From assembly GCA_027924645.1 (NCBI GenBank), contig BSBN01001752.1, positions 11,550,001 through 11,614,000 on the forward strand: a stretch of 64,000 bases of DNA. Reading direction: 5' to 3'. Both the position numbers and the translations under genes were made by a program. The notes beneath the pieces were generated by a model, which searched no databases, was not told the origin of the DNA, and was given only the letters and a program-made list of their open reading frames with translations. This DNA comes from Cunninghamia lanceolata (lineage: Eukaryota > Streptophyta > Pinopsida > Cupressales > Cupressaceae). Below are positions 42,072 to 52,354 of the stretch, in pieces; within the stretch, counting starts at the first letter, position 1; every line of letters starts with the position of its first letter.

Positions 42072-43474
42072 TGATGCAGAAGGCATCCACACTATAACCT
42101 TAACACACAGCATGGATGTCCGCAACCCATCATCATCATCATCATATTCTCCTTTACACTGTCAGCATCATCATATTTACTGTCGCCGACTGATATCCTC
42201 CTGCAGACAAGCCTTCGCCCTTTTGCATGTCAGCAGCATCATCATATTCGGCAGCATCATCATGTTCGGCAAGCGCGAACATCCTCCTGACGTCCACTGT
42301 TCATCTCACCGACAACTTCAACCTTCACTATCTTCAGCATCATGATATTCAACATCATGTTAATTAGCAGGATAAAGAACATCCGGTTCCTCCCATTTAT
42401 CCTGATGATGACAAACCTTAACTCCACGCACCGTCCCCTCGATGCTTACGTCACCCCGATATCCGGATGACGTATATCCTGATGATGATGACGTCACCTG
42501 CAGCTTCTCAATATCCTACTGCTCCGAAATATCCTGATGACGTATATCCTGATGATGATGATGTCATATCCTGCTGTTGGCCAAACTTAACTTTTTTCAG
42601 CCCGCGATCAACCTGATCTTCTTCCTTATGCCGATGCACTCATCCTCGGCAACTCCTGATGATGATCACCCCGATGCACTTTCACTTTATGCAACTAACC
42701 GCATCATGCTCTTCTCCACTTATCCGGATGACGATGCCCGAAGCGACTGCAGGATATTCACCAAATTATCCTGATGATGCCGGTTTGACAAACTTCCAGC
42801 CTTAGCGGATTTTCACCTCGCCGATCCTCCTGGGATGACCCGATCCACTCTCAGGGTGATCTTCCACACTTTATCAGCTCGACCTAGCACATGCCCATGC
42901 TAGGGTTCTCAACACCTCTCAACCGCGATCCTGCACACCTGCATACAAACAGAAAGCAAACTAAAACCTAACCTACTGTACATAACCATTCCACCGATCC
43001 GACGAATCAATCGGTGGAATGGATCAGCGAATCCATGAAACCACCCAAAACAGCAAATCGATCACACAGTGGAGGCCAAACAGAAAATGAACACAACAGG
43101 ATCTCTTATTCGATTTCAAAAGATGCTATTACAATATTCAGTCTCTCCTCTCTCTCAGCAAAGCCTGATCGATGATATACAATACCAACCAATCCTCATG
43201 CATAAATAGGTTTTCCTGCGAGTACTACTGACCCGACTCCAAGCGGCTGGGAACTCTCTCCAGGCGGCTGGGAGATCCAACCGGTCCTACAGCATGACAA
43301 CTGTCTAACAAACTATCTAAAAATAGTAAAACATGATCAGCATGACCTTAGTACAGTCAGCATGACCTTATTACATGCATTTGGTCTTATCAGACCTTCT
43401 TGGAAACATTAACAAGACTCAAATTAACTAACTGCCTCATGAAGGCCAGCTGTCAGGTAGGTGCTCCTGCACCA
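42072..43474 (-). repeat. TR-GAG 5' LTR (right)
   Basis: Equal in length to the left LTR. Retains more CpG in places (for example GATGACGTCACC against GATGACATCACC), in line with methylation-driven decay of both copies. Stem at 42986-43022. Minus-strand frame 43453-43686 passes from the host Gypsy RNase H into this LTR by chance. Confidence 0.9.
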
Positions 43475-43479
43475 ATGTA

Positions 43480-45098
43480 CCTCCATGTCATTCTCTTCAA
43501 TCTTATCGATCCATCTAACCTCTTTCTAAAAGCCTCTTCCTGAGAAAAGATGTCCCTCATAGCTATATGAGGCACATATGCAATAATCTTAGCTCCCACA
43601 AGATAAGGCTTGAAGTTCCTGACAGCCTTGACTAGAGCATAAGGATACTTTTCCATGATGGAGTAATTCAACTCAGCATTAAACAATGATTTGCTAAAGA
43701 AGGCAATAGACTGCTCAAATCCATTAGTGTTATTCTAAAGCAACACTATAGTAATGGTGTAGAAGGAAGAAAAAGAGTTCACAATCGAAAAGGATTGGAA
43801 TAATCTTGACTAGCCAATACCGGTTCCTTCTTAAGTGTCTCTTTGATATCCATGAAGGAATTAGTTGATTCTTTGTCCTAGCCAGTTGAGTATCCTTTTT
43901 TAAAAACCTTAGTGATTGCCTTTGTCCTCTCAACAAAGTTAGGAATGAGCCTCTTAACAAAATTAATTTGTCCAAAGAAGGATTGTGCTGCTTTAACTAT
44001 TTTGGGTTGAGGAATGAGGTCAATTTATTTGACTCTTTCTAGATCAATCCTTACACCATCCTTGGAGATGATATGCCCTAGAATCTTACCTTCTTCAACA
44101 CCAAACATACACTTCTTAAGACTTAAGAAAATCCCATATTTTAATCACCACTAGAAAATCAACTCCAAGTGTTTGCAATGGTCATTCCTATTATTGGAAT
44201 AGGCCATTATATCATCCATATATACTACCATGATCTCATTTATCAACCCTGCAAACGTGACATTCATTGCCCTTTGAAAGGTGGCTCCTTCATTCTTGAG
44301 TTCAAAAGGCATCCTCAAATAAACAAATGTACCCCAAGGGATGGTGAAGGTCATCTTATACTACTCAAACTCTTCGAACATTACATGATTATACCCTAAG
44401 AATCCATCCAACATTGACATCAACTCATACCCTATTACTTTTTGCAGCAAATGGTCCACGCTAGGTAATGGACAGTTATCCTTGAGGGACTTAATATTCA
44501 AATTCCTAAAGTCTACAAAAAACCTTATGTCCCCATTCTTCTTTCTTACTGGAACAAGGTTTGATACCCACTCTGAATTCCTAATTTCCTTGATTATACC
44601 ACCCTCCTTTAATTTCATTAATTCCTTTTGCATTTGAGGAGTTAGTGTAGGATTGATAGGCCTCTATTTCTACCTACATGACTTTGTACCTGACTCTAAG
44701 GGAATGGTATGTTGAAATAAATCTTCCCTGTATGCTTTTATCTCATCATATGACCATGTAAAACATTTCTTAAACTTTCTCAATAGGCTAATCAACAACT
44801 GCTTCTTTGTTGCCTTCAATTTCTTCTTGACATAAATCATTTTTGTTGATTTAGTCCTTAGATTCACTCCTTCAACATCATCTAGGATGATTGGTTTATT
44901 CCTTGCCTTGTAGTAGTCATTGTTATCAAACATATTTTCTAGAGCTATAAGACCTCTTGGGATAGTGTTGGTTTTGAGCCGAATGACCTCATTTTCAAAC
45001 AAAGTCTCCTTTCCATCCTCTACCTTAATCATAGGCTTCCAATCAATTTGTTGATTCTCAAACTCACCTATGTCATTCAAGAAATCATAGATTTGCAT
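43480..45098 (-). pseudogene. Old Gypsy reverse transcriptase and RNase H
   Basis: Minus strand, several frames: AYREDLFQHTIPLESGTKS, then MQKELMKLKEGGIIKEIRNS, EWVSNLVPVRKKNGDIRFFV, PLPSVDHLLQKVIG, FTIPWGTFVYLRMPFELKN, GATFQRAMNVTFAGL and active site VVYMDDIMAYS. FFGQINFVKRLIPNFVER follows, and an RNase H part LNYSIMEKYPYALVKAVRNF, LVGAKIIAYVPHIAMRDI (a Pro where the usual TDH Asp stands). It belongs to the same element as 29456, 37535 and 52355. Frameshifts near 44360 and 43975. Confidence 0.85.
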
Positions 45099-45116
45099 GT
45101 CATCATTGAATACCTA

Positions 45117-45893
45117 CTAATTGTATATGTTATTAGGGATGCTTAGTCTAAAGAGGACTTCAACACTATAGGTGTGGTGAGGTGAAGACAAAGATACATC
45201 AAACTTTGAGGTCATAATAGAAAGTGTATTAGTTGTGATATTTTCATTTCTATCTAACCATTTGATACCAAAAGCATTAAAGAATTCAATAGTATTCCAT
45301 ACAACATTCTTATATATTTTCAACCTTTTCTCTTTTGTTGTATATTAACATCTAACATGGGACACAACTAATTTAGAATCACTAAACACACTTAGGCACT
45401 TGATTCCATACTTGGAAGTAATATTTAGGCCAAGTAGTAGAGCATAAAATTCAACTAAATTGTTGGTGCATTTGAAATTCAATCCGAAGGTGAACCTATA
45501 ACATGTGTTATCTAGAGATATCAGAACAATGCCTACACCATTCCCTCTTTTGAGAAATCTCGATCAAATTGTAATTTTCATACATCATTTCTTGTAGGGA
45601 AAGAAGGTTTTGGGCATGATGCAATGTCAACATGGCTATTAAAATCATCATCAAAAATCCCAATTAGGTTGTTAGGTTCACTATCTGCATAGTGCACCTT
45701 ATTTTTTGCCTGCTCTAGATCTTCCATAATACATAACATCTTTTTCCTGTGTAGTTGGACTTCTTTTCCATTGAATGGTATGGTGGCATAAGGTAAGTCC
45801 ATTGTATATTAACATCTAACGAGTCTACCCACTTCCTTGACAACAACATACCCCAATTGGATGGGTAATCCATAATGATTATGTCCATCATGG
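45117..45893 (-). pseudogene. Old Gypsy protease C-terminal part and linker
   Basis: Starts CSMMDIIIMDYPSNWGMLLS, the flap and end of the protease, then WTYLMPPYHSMEKKSNYTGK and a poorly conserved linker. The N-terminal part with the catalytic DSG is at 52355-52540; the frame breaks at the aacac duplication (45894-45898) and resumes at 52350. Joined, it reads on without loss at YPDKC/SMMDI, which proves the intervening 6.45 kb is an insertion. Confidence 0.8.
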
Positions 45894-46624
45894 AACACTG
45901 TTGGTAAACAAATTTGTCACTGTGAAATAACCTTGAAAATGACCCATTGCCCTTAGAGCGGTGACTAAATTGTCCCAACAGTTAGAGAAGTTGTTACTGG
46001 ACTAACAACTTTCCTCTGCATTTGAGAGGGGTAGCTCCCTCATATGATAGGGTTATTTGTGGGTTTTTGTGTACTTTTAACCTTAAAGTACAAAAAGGAA
46101 GAAAAGCAAAATGACAGGATAAATTGGCATGTAGAAACCCTCGTGGTAGACATACGAAAACCAACAAGAGTTTCACAATCTTATTGAAAAGTACGAGGGG
46201 ATTTCACCACAAAGATAGAAACCACTTTCCTAAACTCCATGATGAATTTCATGACATATGTGCAACAACAATGAAGAAGGATGGCAAATCTCAACATACG
46301 AAGAGATAATTTATCTTAACACTTTCAAATCAGGATACCAAGACATGATCGTGTTTCATCACCCCAATTGCATGCTTCAATAGATAACTTTAATTTACAC
46401 AAATACATAGAAAGATCACCAATTTGACATATGAGAAACTAGTAATCATAACTCAGAAATACATCAAGAACATACGAACTGAAATGCAATTCTTCATTAT
46501 CTTTTCGAAATTATACAATTTCAAAGATAAACTATACAATGTGTAAGACCAAAAATGTTCCAAGAAGTTTCATAAGTTCCCCCTACAAAAGTTCTCTCTA
46601 AAGAGACCCACCCATTTACATTAG

Positions 46625-46725
46625 AAATGGCCTCATATTTATAGGCTTTTTCCATAACCACCTAGTAACCACTTTGTAACTACCTCGTAACTACCTAGTA
46701 ACTACCTTTTTTGAAATACAATAGG
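46625..46725 (-). promoter_or_regulatory. TATA box with upstream GTAGTTAC repeats
   Basis: On the minus strand five copies of GTAGTTAC/GTGGTTAC separated by 3-4 bases (46663-46712) stand 20-70 bp upstream of CCTATAAATATGAGG (46632-46645). This looks like a promoter of the inserted element, directed toward its left end, as expected for the U3-R boundary of a minus-strand LTR. Confidence 0.5.
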
Positions 46726-46854
46726 ATAATGAACTTTATTTTTGGTTATGCTTTATCACTTTCTCAAAATAAAGTTCATTTTCTAACTTTTAGTTACAAT
46801 AAGTGACATAAGTCACTTTTACAAAAAGGTAATTAAAAACTTGTAAGCTTTGAA

Positions 46855-47300
46855 TTGTCAATTTTGCTAAGTCCTTTCCATCTCTATCTACTCCATTGTG
46901 GTGATCCACCCTTGTCGAATGTTGACGTCTCCTAAAATGGGTATCTCCTATAATGGATTTAACTTTGAAAATACCTTCTTCAATAGTCAAAGAGACACAT
47001 CAAATGTTCCACCACCAAGATCAAAAATCAAAACATTCTTCTCACCAACAGAAGTAGCCTTCTTGTCAAGACCATAGGCAATGGAAGCAACAATTGGTTC
47101 ATTGATTATTCTCATTACATTTAACCCAGCAATGACACCAGCATCCTTTGTCACCTTCCTTTGAGAATCATTAAAATAAGCAGGAACTGTGACAACAACA
47201 TTCTTGACTATACTTCCAAGAAATGCCTTGGCAATCTCTTTCATCTTAATGAGAACCATAGATAGGATCTTTTCTGTAGAAAATTGCTTCTCTTCTGCAC
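46855..47300 (-). pseudogene. HSP70: Cytosolic-type HSP70 fragment
   Basis: Minus strand: [76 protein letters not shown]. After a one-base loss it continues TIEEGIFKVKSIIGDTH. This is part of the nucleotide-binding domain of plant HSC70/HSP70 (phosphate-loop and connect motifs), roughly residues 115-230 of about 650. EPTAAAIAYG of the family is [10 protein letters not shown] here. No start, no other domain and no intron within; it cannot be a working chaperone. It is a captured or duplicated gene piece inside the 45899 insertion. Confidence 0.85.
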
Positions 47301-47599
47301 TATCATAACTCCACGGATATAGAATAATCTTGTTTCTTGAATCACATAACCTTGTCTGAGTATATGTGTATGAGTAGTCCACAGGCACTACTAAACATGT
47401 AGAAGGCTTCATCTTGTGCTTGAGGACGAGCCTGGGAAAGCTCTAGGCCACATTGAGTAAGTGTTGGGGGTTATTCTTAGGCATTGAGACCAACAATGAA
47501 GGGGTTAATCCATCGACTTCATCTTTGATAACCTTGACATGATGTTCACATCTTGAGTATATTGGCAAAGGTATTGGAGTCTTGTTCTACATTTGCCTA

Positions 47600-49557
47600 T
47601 GCATTCACTTGAATGTTTAAGACCCTTTCAATAAATCGATGCCCATATACTTTGCAGTCATTACATTCCTTAAGACCATAATTCACAGACACTGTTGTCA
47701 CAAAGTCCATTTGTCTTCATCTATGTTTCCATGATTTGTAGGCAGAGGTGGTAGAATTTGATGGGGCAATTGCCCACTCCTCACTATGGTAGTAAAGAAA
47801 CTCTTCTTTTTGCTCTTCCTCCACATCACAATGTGAAATTTGTATTGGGAATAAACCATGTCATTTTAATCTCGATATACAGTTTTGCTAGTTTTTCATA
47901 TATTTGTTGTTCTACGCTCCCACATTTTGCATATGTTTCTTCCAGGGCCATGTCTATGCTTCAATGTTTTGCATGCATGTGATCCAATGCATATCTTCCG
48001 TGACAGTTGAGACATTAACTTCTAACAAAAATTCAACTCTTTGTGTTTTGATTGACGTCCATATCTTCTCTAAAGCTCCAATTTCTACAAATGTCAAGAG
48101 GAAGCTGGATACAGTATGTGGATTCTAGCTTCACGTTAGGCAAATGCATTTACTTGAAAGTTGGTAGCATCTAAATTTTCAGAGAGTGTTTTGTAGTTAT
48201 GGTGGCTTCATGGGATCACATTTCTTTGAGGTGCACTTTCATGTGCTGTGTTTATACTTCCATATTTTGAATTGATGTCTACCATGCATTTCCAACCATA
48301 ATATCAAATAAAATTCTTCTTCCCGATATGTTTTGATGGGTAGCTATATCCTGCTCCAAAGTAGGCCGTAGGCTGGAGTATGCTGGCCAAGTTGTGAGTA
48401 ATGGATTTACACTAGCCGGTTATATTTTCTTTGCAGTCTCTAATAAAACTTTTCAACAAATCCATTTTATACATACTCTGCAATCATTGCAATTGCTTAT
48501 AAGTTTTTTTAAAAACCTTTACAATAGATGCAGCCAGTGCAGTCCACGAGACCATATTTGTTTGAGGTTTTTATCAAATGGTTTGCATATTTTGATATAT
48601 CAACCTAGGCACTTGTAATTGCCATATCTAACAAAAATTTGCTTTCTATTATGCTTTACTGGCATCCATATACTATTGTAAAAACTTCAATATTGGCGCG
48701 GGTAAGGAGGATACTGGTGCAGTTTGTGAAAAATGGCTTTACATATGCCAATTGTATTTGTAGGAAAGTTTCACAAGCCTTAATAATAGATCCATTTTGT
48801 GAATACTCTTCAATCTTTGCATTCCATAAGATTACATCTCTTTGAGGGATTCTGTCAAACAATTCATTTGCATTGTCTATGCTTCCCATTTTGTAGAAAT
48901 GGCATCTAAATACCTGTATACCAGAACATTTCTAATTACAATATTAGAATAGAATGCTCATTTCCTTATGCTTTCTGCATGTCTACACCTTGTTGCAGGC
49001 CGCGGGGATGCTGGCAAGATTGTAGAGTTTAGTTTTTAAATGTGCTAATCGTATTTGCTTACAAGTTTCCAATGTCACTTCAAGAAATCCACTTTGTGCA
49101 TATCCTTTTCGAAAGAATCTCATATGCATAGGCCGAGAGGATACCGGCAAACTCGTGGAGTCTGACTTTCTACTTGATAGTTGCATTTGATTGAAAGTCT
49201 CAAAAACCTTGTTCAATGAAACCATTTTGTGAATATCCTACCACCACCACATTCCATGAGACCATATTTCTCTAAGGCAATTTGTCAAACAATCCATATG
49301 CCTTGAATGCACCTTATTTGAGAATATAGGTCTGCAATAATCTTTGAGATGTTTTATCCAATAGTTGACGTGCTTTACATTTTGCATACATTTCTTCTAG
49401 GGCCATGTCTATGCTTCAATGTTTTGCATGTATTATTTCCTTGGGTGGTTACTATCAGCTTCAAACCTGCCCATTGCATTTGCTTGAAAGTTTTGAAAGC
49501 ATTTTTCAACAAAACAATTATGTGTAGAGTTTGCAATCTTTGCATTCCTTGAATTGG
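47600..49557 (-). pseudogene. Decayed PPR gene, first part
   Basis: Minus-strand repeats of plant PLS-class pentatricopeptide type. Best units: GSIDNANELFDRIPQRDVIL, WNAKIEEYSQNGSIIKACET (48656-48889); GYAQSGFLEVTLETCKQIRL (48983-49225); LKNAFKTFKQMQWAGLKL (49375-49560). Weaker ones recur to about 47600. Such proteins bind organelle RNA. Every unit is broken by stops or frameshifts and no targeting peptide or E/DYW domain was seen. The tract is interrupted at 49562 by a solo LTR and resumes at 50838. Confidence 0.7.
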
Positions 49558-49562
49558 TATTA

Positions 49563-50837
49563 TGGTGCAGGGGCACCTCTTCAACAGGACCAATATACAC
49601 AAGAGGAAGGAGAAGAAGACCAAATTTAATTAAACATTTCAGGTTATCTATAGTATCTTCAAAAATGTAACATTCTCTATTAGCATTTCATGTGGGTAAA
49701 CTCCAAACTTGACATTTATTAACAGTTTGGATTAAGGGAAAGTTAATCAAGGTGTCTTAAGCAATAGAGTTTTGTTGTCTTATGCAAAACAGATCTCTTT
49801 TGTAATAGATTAAGGGTTCCTACCTATAATTTTGAAAAACTAAAATCACAGAAACAGAGGAGAATGTCAGTCCCTCACATTGGGAAAGATAAAAAGGTGA
49901 AAGATCTTGAGTGTTAGCCGATAGTCCATGTTCCCGCCGATCGGGGTGACGCCGGAGAAGTCTGGCTGATGTAGTATATATCGGCATGAGTTACTTCATC
50001 GGCAGAAGGGAAAAAGGTGGCACCGACAATAAGTGGTCTCGCTGATAGAGAGAGGTCATCGGTGAGAGAGGGGTGTATTGGCGAAAGAATTCAATGCTGG
50101 GCCAACGGTAGAGGTCAGCTTGACGAAGGAATTAACATAGTCATCGGAGTGACATCAGAAATCAGGGAGGTTTCCCGTAGCTGGGCCGATAGTCCAAGTG
50201 TTGCCGATAGGCAACTTGGTCGAGTAGGGTGACCGTTGGCAGAGGTGACCAGGACTGGCGATCATAGGTTGAAGATCATAAGCATCGGTGTGAGGGAGAG
50301 CGTCAGTAGGAGATTTAAAGAGATCGCCGATAGACAGAAGTCTTGCCGAAGGGGAAGATTTGAACCTATCCATTGAACCTCTCGATTGAACCTATCAGTT
50401 GAACCTTGGCACTGGACCTATCCGTTGAACCCATGGTTCAACCCGACAGTTAGAAGTCTCACCCAAGGAGAAGGATGAACCTCGGCGTTGAACCTAGCCG
50501 TTGAACCTCCGGATTGAACTTGTTCATCGGTTCAGTGGGTTTCTATATTTCAGTGAGACATTGCTATGGTCTTGCCGATGGAAAGCTCCGGTGAGACATT
50601 GAACCTTCAGTTTGAACCTTCCGATTGAACCTGTTCATCGGTGAGAGGTGAAGGCATCGGCGAAGGAGTCTAGAGCTTGACCGACGGTGTAGTGTCTTGC
50701 CGATAGGCAAGAGTGGGTACACATCGGTGAGACAATTCAAAGGTCTTACCGATACATTCTAAATTTGCTGTTTTGTAAGCTAGCAAGGGTCTATGACAGG
50801 GTTCATATGCTTCAGCTAGGCATTGTGCTCTACATCA
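49563..50837 (+). mobile_element. Solo LTR with CATCGG array inside the PPR tract
   Basis: Begins TGGTGCAGGGGCACC, ends GCTCTACATCA, with tatta on both sides (49558-49562, 50838-50842). Removing it restores a PPR repeat (host phrase of the type CATTCC-TGAGACC-ATATT-TC-TTTGAGG, common to its neighbours). The start equals that of the TR-GAG LTR at 55855, so it is a related Gypsy LTR. Most of its length is a GC-rich motif array. 1,275 bp, no internal region. Confidence 0.85.
49915..50760. repeat. CATCGG / GCCGAT and TTGAACC motif array
   Basis: Irregular repeats of GTCTTGCCGATAGG, GCATCGGTGAGAC and, in the middle (50355-50640), TTGAACCT(A/C)(T/G)CCG phrases such as CCTATCCGTTGAACC. CpG-rich in an AT-rich setting. 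The same hexamer pair makes up the array at 12430-13060 in an otherwise different LTR. Confidence 0.7.
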
Positions 50838-51420
50838 TATTACCTTGTGGTATTTTATCAGACAGTTTACAATCTTTGCATATGCTTTCATCTAACTCAT
50901 TCCCAACTATCATATCAGAGAAAGATCCACTTTCGATTATGCTTTAATGGATTTTCATAACCTATTCTAATGCTTCTTACAAAGAATGCAAATCTTGAAA
51001 TAACTGAAGATATCAATGCACATCACCTCCATTAACTAGTTTGTATGAGGAGTTTATCAACAAGAAACTTGCAGTCTTTGCATTCTGTGAGACTAAACTT
51101 GTTTGAGGCATTATGCCATAGTTCATGTGCATTGTCTATGCTTTCACATTTTACATGCATTCTACCAGAACAATGATATTTATAATATCTGATAAAAATC
51201 CTTCAAAGTCAGCTCAAAAACTTCTATTTCGGGCAGAGAGGATAGTGACGAAGGTGGTGGATTTATGATTCCTGCAACAATGTACTCCCTGAGACCAGAC
51301 TTTATTGAAAAACTCATTCAAACAATTCATGGCATTGTATATGTTTTCTCATTTTGCATACATATATGCCAATGTATTTTAAACTATGATATCTGACAAA
51401 TATCTCTTTTTCATTACACT
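50838..51420 (-). pseudogene. Decayed PPR gene, second part
   Basis: Continues the tract after the solo LTR. Units recognisable on the minus strand: ESIDNAHELWHNASNK (about 51075-51160) and MYAK-stop-ENIYNAMNCLNEFF (about 51290-51365), against the family form YAKCGSIDNAHELFDKMP. Heavily mutated; orientation and spacing match the first part. Confidence 0.6.
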
Positions 51421-51639
51421 AATGGGCATGGGCAAGGAGGAGAAAACTGTTATATGAAAAGTTAGTTCCTTAACTACCATTTATCATGTCCCATATCATA
51501 TGCAAGATAAAGAGGATGACTGAAACTATTTCCTTGATTGTAGGAGAATTTAATGGATGTGGAGGAGTGAACTTATTCCTGTTCGTAAAAAGTGAAAGTG
51601 AATTTCATTCTTTTTATCTCTCCAAACTTGAAAAATTAC

Positions 51640-51850
51640 ACCCTTTGGTTTTGGTTAGCCAAAAGTCAAAATATGCGCGGACTTAGCCAAAATCGAAAGT
51701 AGACTCCAGTTTTATGAAAACTGAAAGTGACTTTTTATCTGTGCTTAGTGAAAAGTGAAAGTGCACGTACTTAGCCAAAACTAAAATTTGGTGTAAACTT
51801 TGCCCAAAGTGCAAGCTGACATATACTTAGCCAAAAGTAAAAGTGCACCC
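51640..51850. repeat. Worn ACTTAGCCAAAA tandem repeats
   Basis: ACTTAGCCAAAA followed by tcgaaagt, ctaaaat or gtaaaagt recurs about every 50-60 bp at 51682, 51768 and 51825, with a weaker form at 51745 and GGTTAGCCAAAAGTC at 51653. Function unknown; it lies in the right end of the 45899 insertion. Confidence 0.5.
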
Positions 51851-52354
51851 CACTAATGTTAACTTGATCAACCGTGCAAGTGCGAAAACTTATGAAACTT
51901 CCATAACTTTTGACTGGAGCGTCGGATCTTTATGAAATTTTGGCCAGTTGTCCATAAAGGTAATACAAGGCCATAGACAAAAGGATTCCTCTTGAACTTC
52001 AATAGAATTGCCTCTTTAATTATTTCTATAATCCACGCGTAGAAAAATTTAACTTTTAATATCTCGCAAACCGTAAAGCATATGGCTCTGAAACTTTGCC
52101 ACATTTGGCAAAATGGACATAACAACACCCTCTAAGAGGATTTTCTCTCAGCTTCTTGAAATCTTTAGATTTAATTATTTTTCTAATTTTTGAACCTCTT
52201 CCAACACTTCAACTGAAACAGGTGAAAAATTCCTCCTTTAAATTGGAAAGCAACTTAACACTCAAAGAGAATTAGTGACTAGGGATGACTCAACATAGTA
52301 ACTTTGATGCAAAAGTTTAGAATTTGGCAGGTTGAGAATGAGGCCAACAAACAC

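Larger units (their letters stand above)
38410..43474 (-). mobile_element. Gag-protease-only LTR element (TR-GAG type), minus strand
   Basis: Two LTRs of 1,403 bp (TGATGCAGAAGG to GTGCTCCTGCACCA), perfect atgta duplications (38405-38409, 43475-43479), PBS complement GCTCTGATACCA at 42057-42068. The 2.26-kb interior holds one gag-protease frame and nothing else: no RT, RNase H or integrase. Such elements are known in plants as TR-GAGs and depend on a relative for enzymes. By eye the LTRs differ at about 20-25 sites, mostly CpG transitions. It sits in the RNase H/integrase boundary region of the old Gypsy. Confidence 0.92.
45899..52349. mobile_element. 6.45-kb insertion carrying HSP70 and PPR gene fragments
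   Basis: Starts TGTTGGTAAACA, ends GAGGCCAACA (6-bp terminal inverted repeats) and is flanked by aacac on both sides (45894-45898, 52350-52354). That is the form of an LTR-type insertion, yet no pair of long direct repeats, PBS, PPT or pol was found. Inside: a minus-strand TATA region, an HSP70 fragment, a decayed PPR tract and a nested solo LTR. It may be a solo LTR of a family with very long LTRs, or an element whose interior was replaced by host gene fragments. Without the nested LTR and its duplication it is about 5.17 kb. Confidence 0.7.

Noticed and set aside
43453..43686. 77-codon ORF ending in the TR-GAG tail residues GAGAPT
   Set aside because: Chance fusion: Gypsy RNase H sequence reading into the TR-GAG LTR across its insertion point.
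46987..47412. Functional HSP70 gene
   Set aside because: Only about a sixth of the protein is present, with a frameshift at its end, substituted conserved residues and no start, inside a transposon insertion.
45899..52349. Complete LTR retrotransposon with two LTRs
   Set aside because: No direct repeat of the terminal few hundred bases was found at the opposite end; only the 6-bp terminal repeats and the TSD support an LTR-type insertion.
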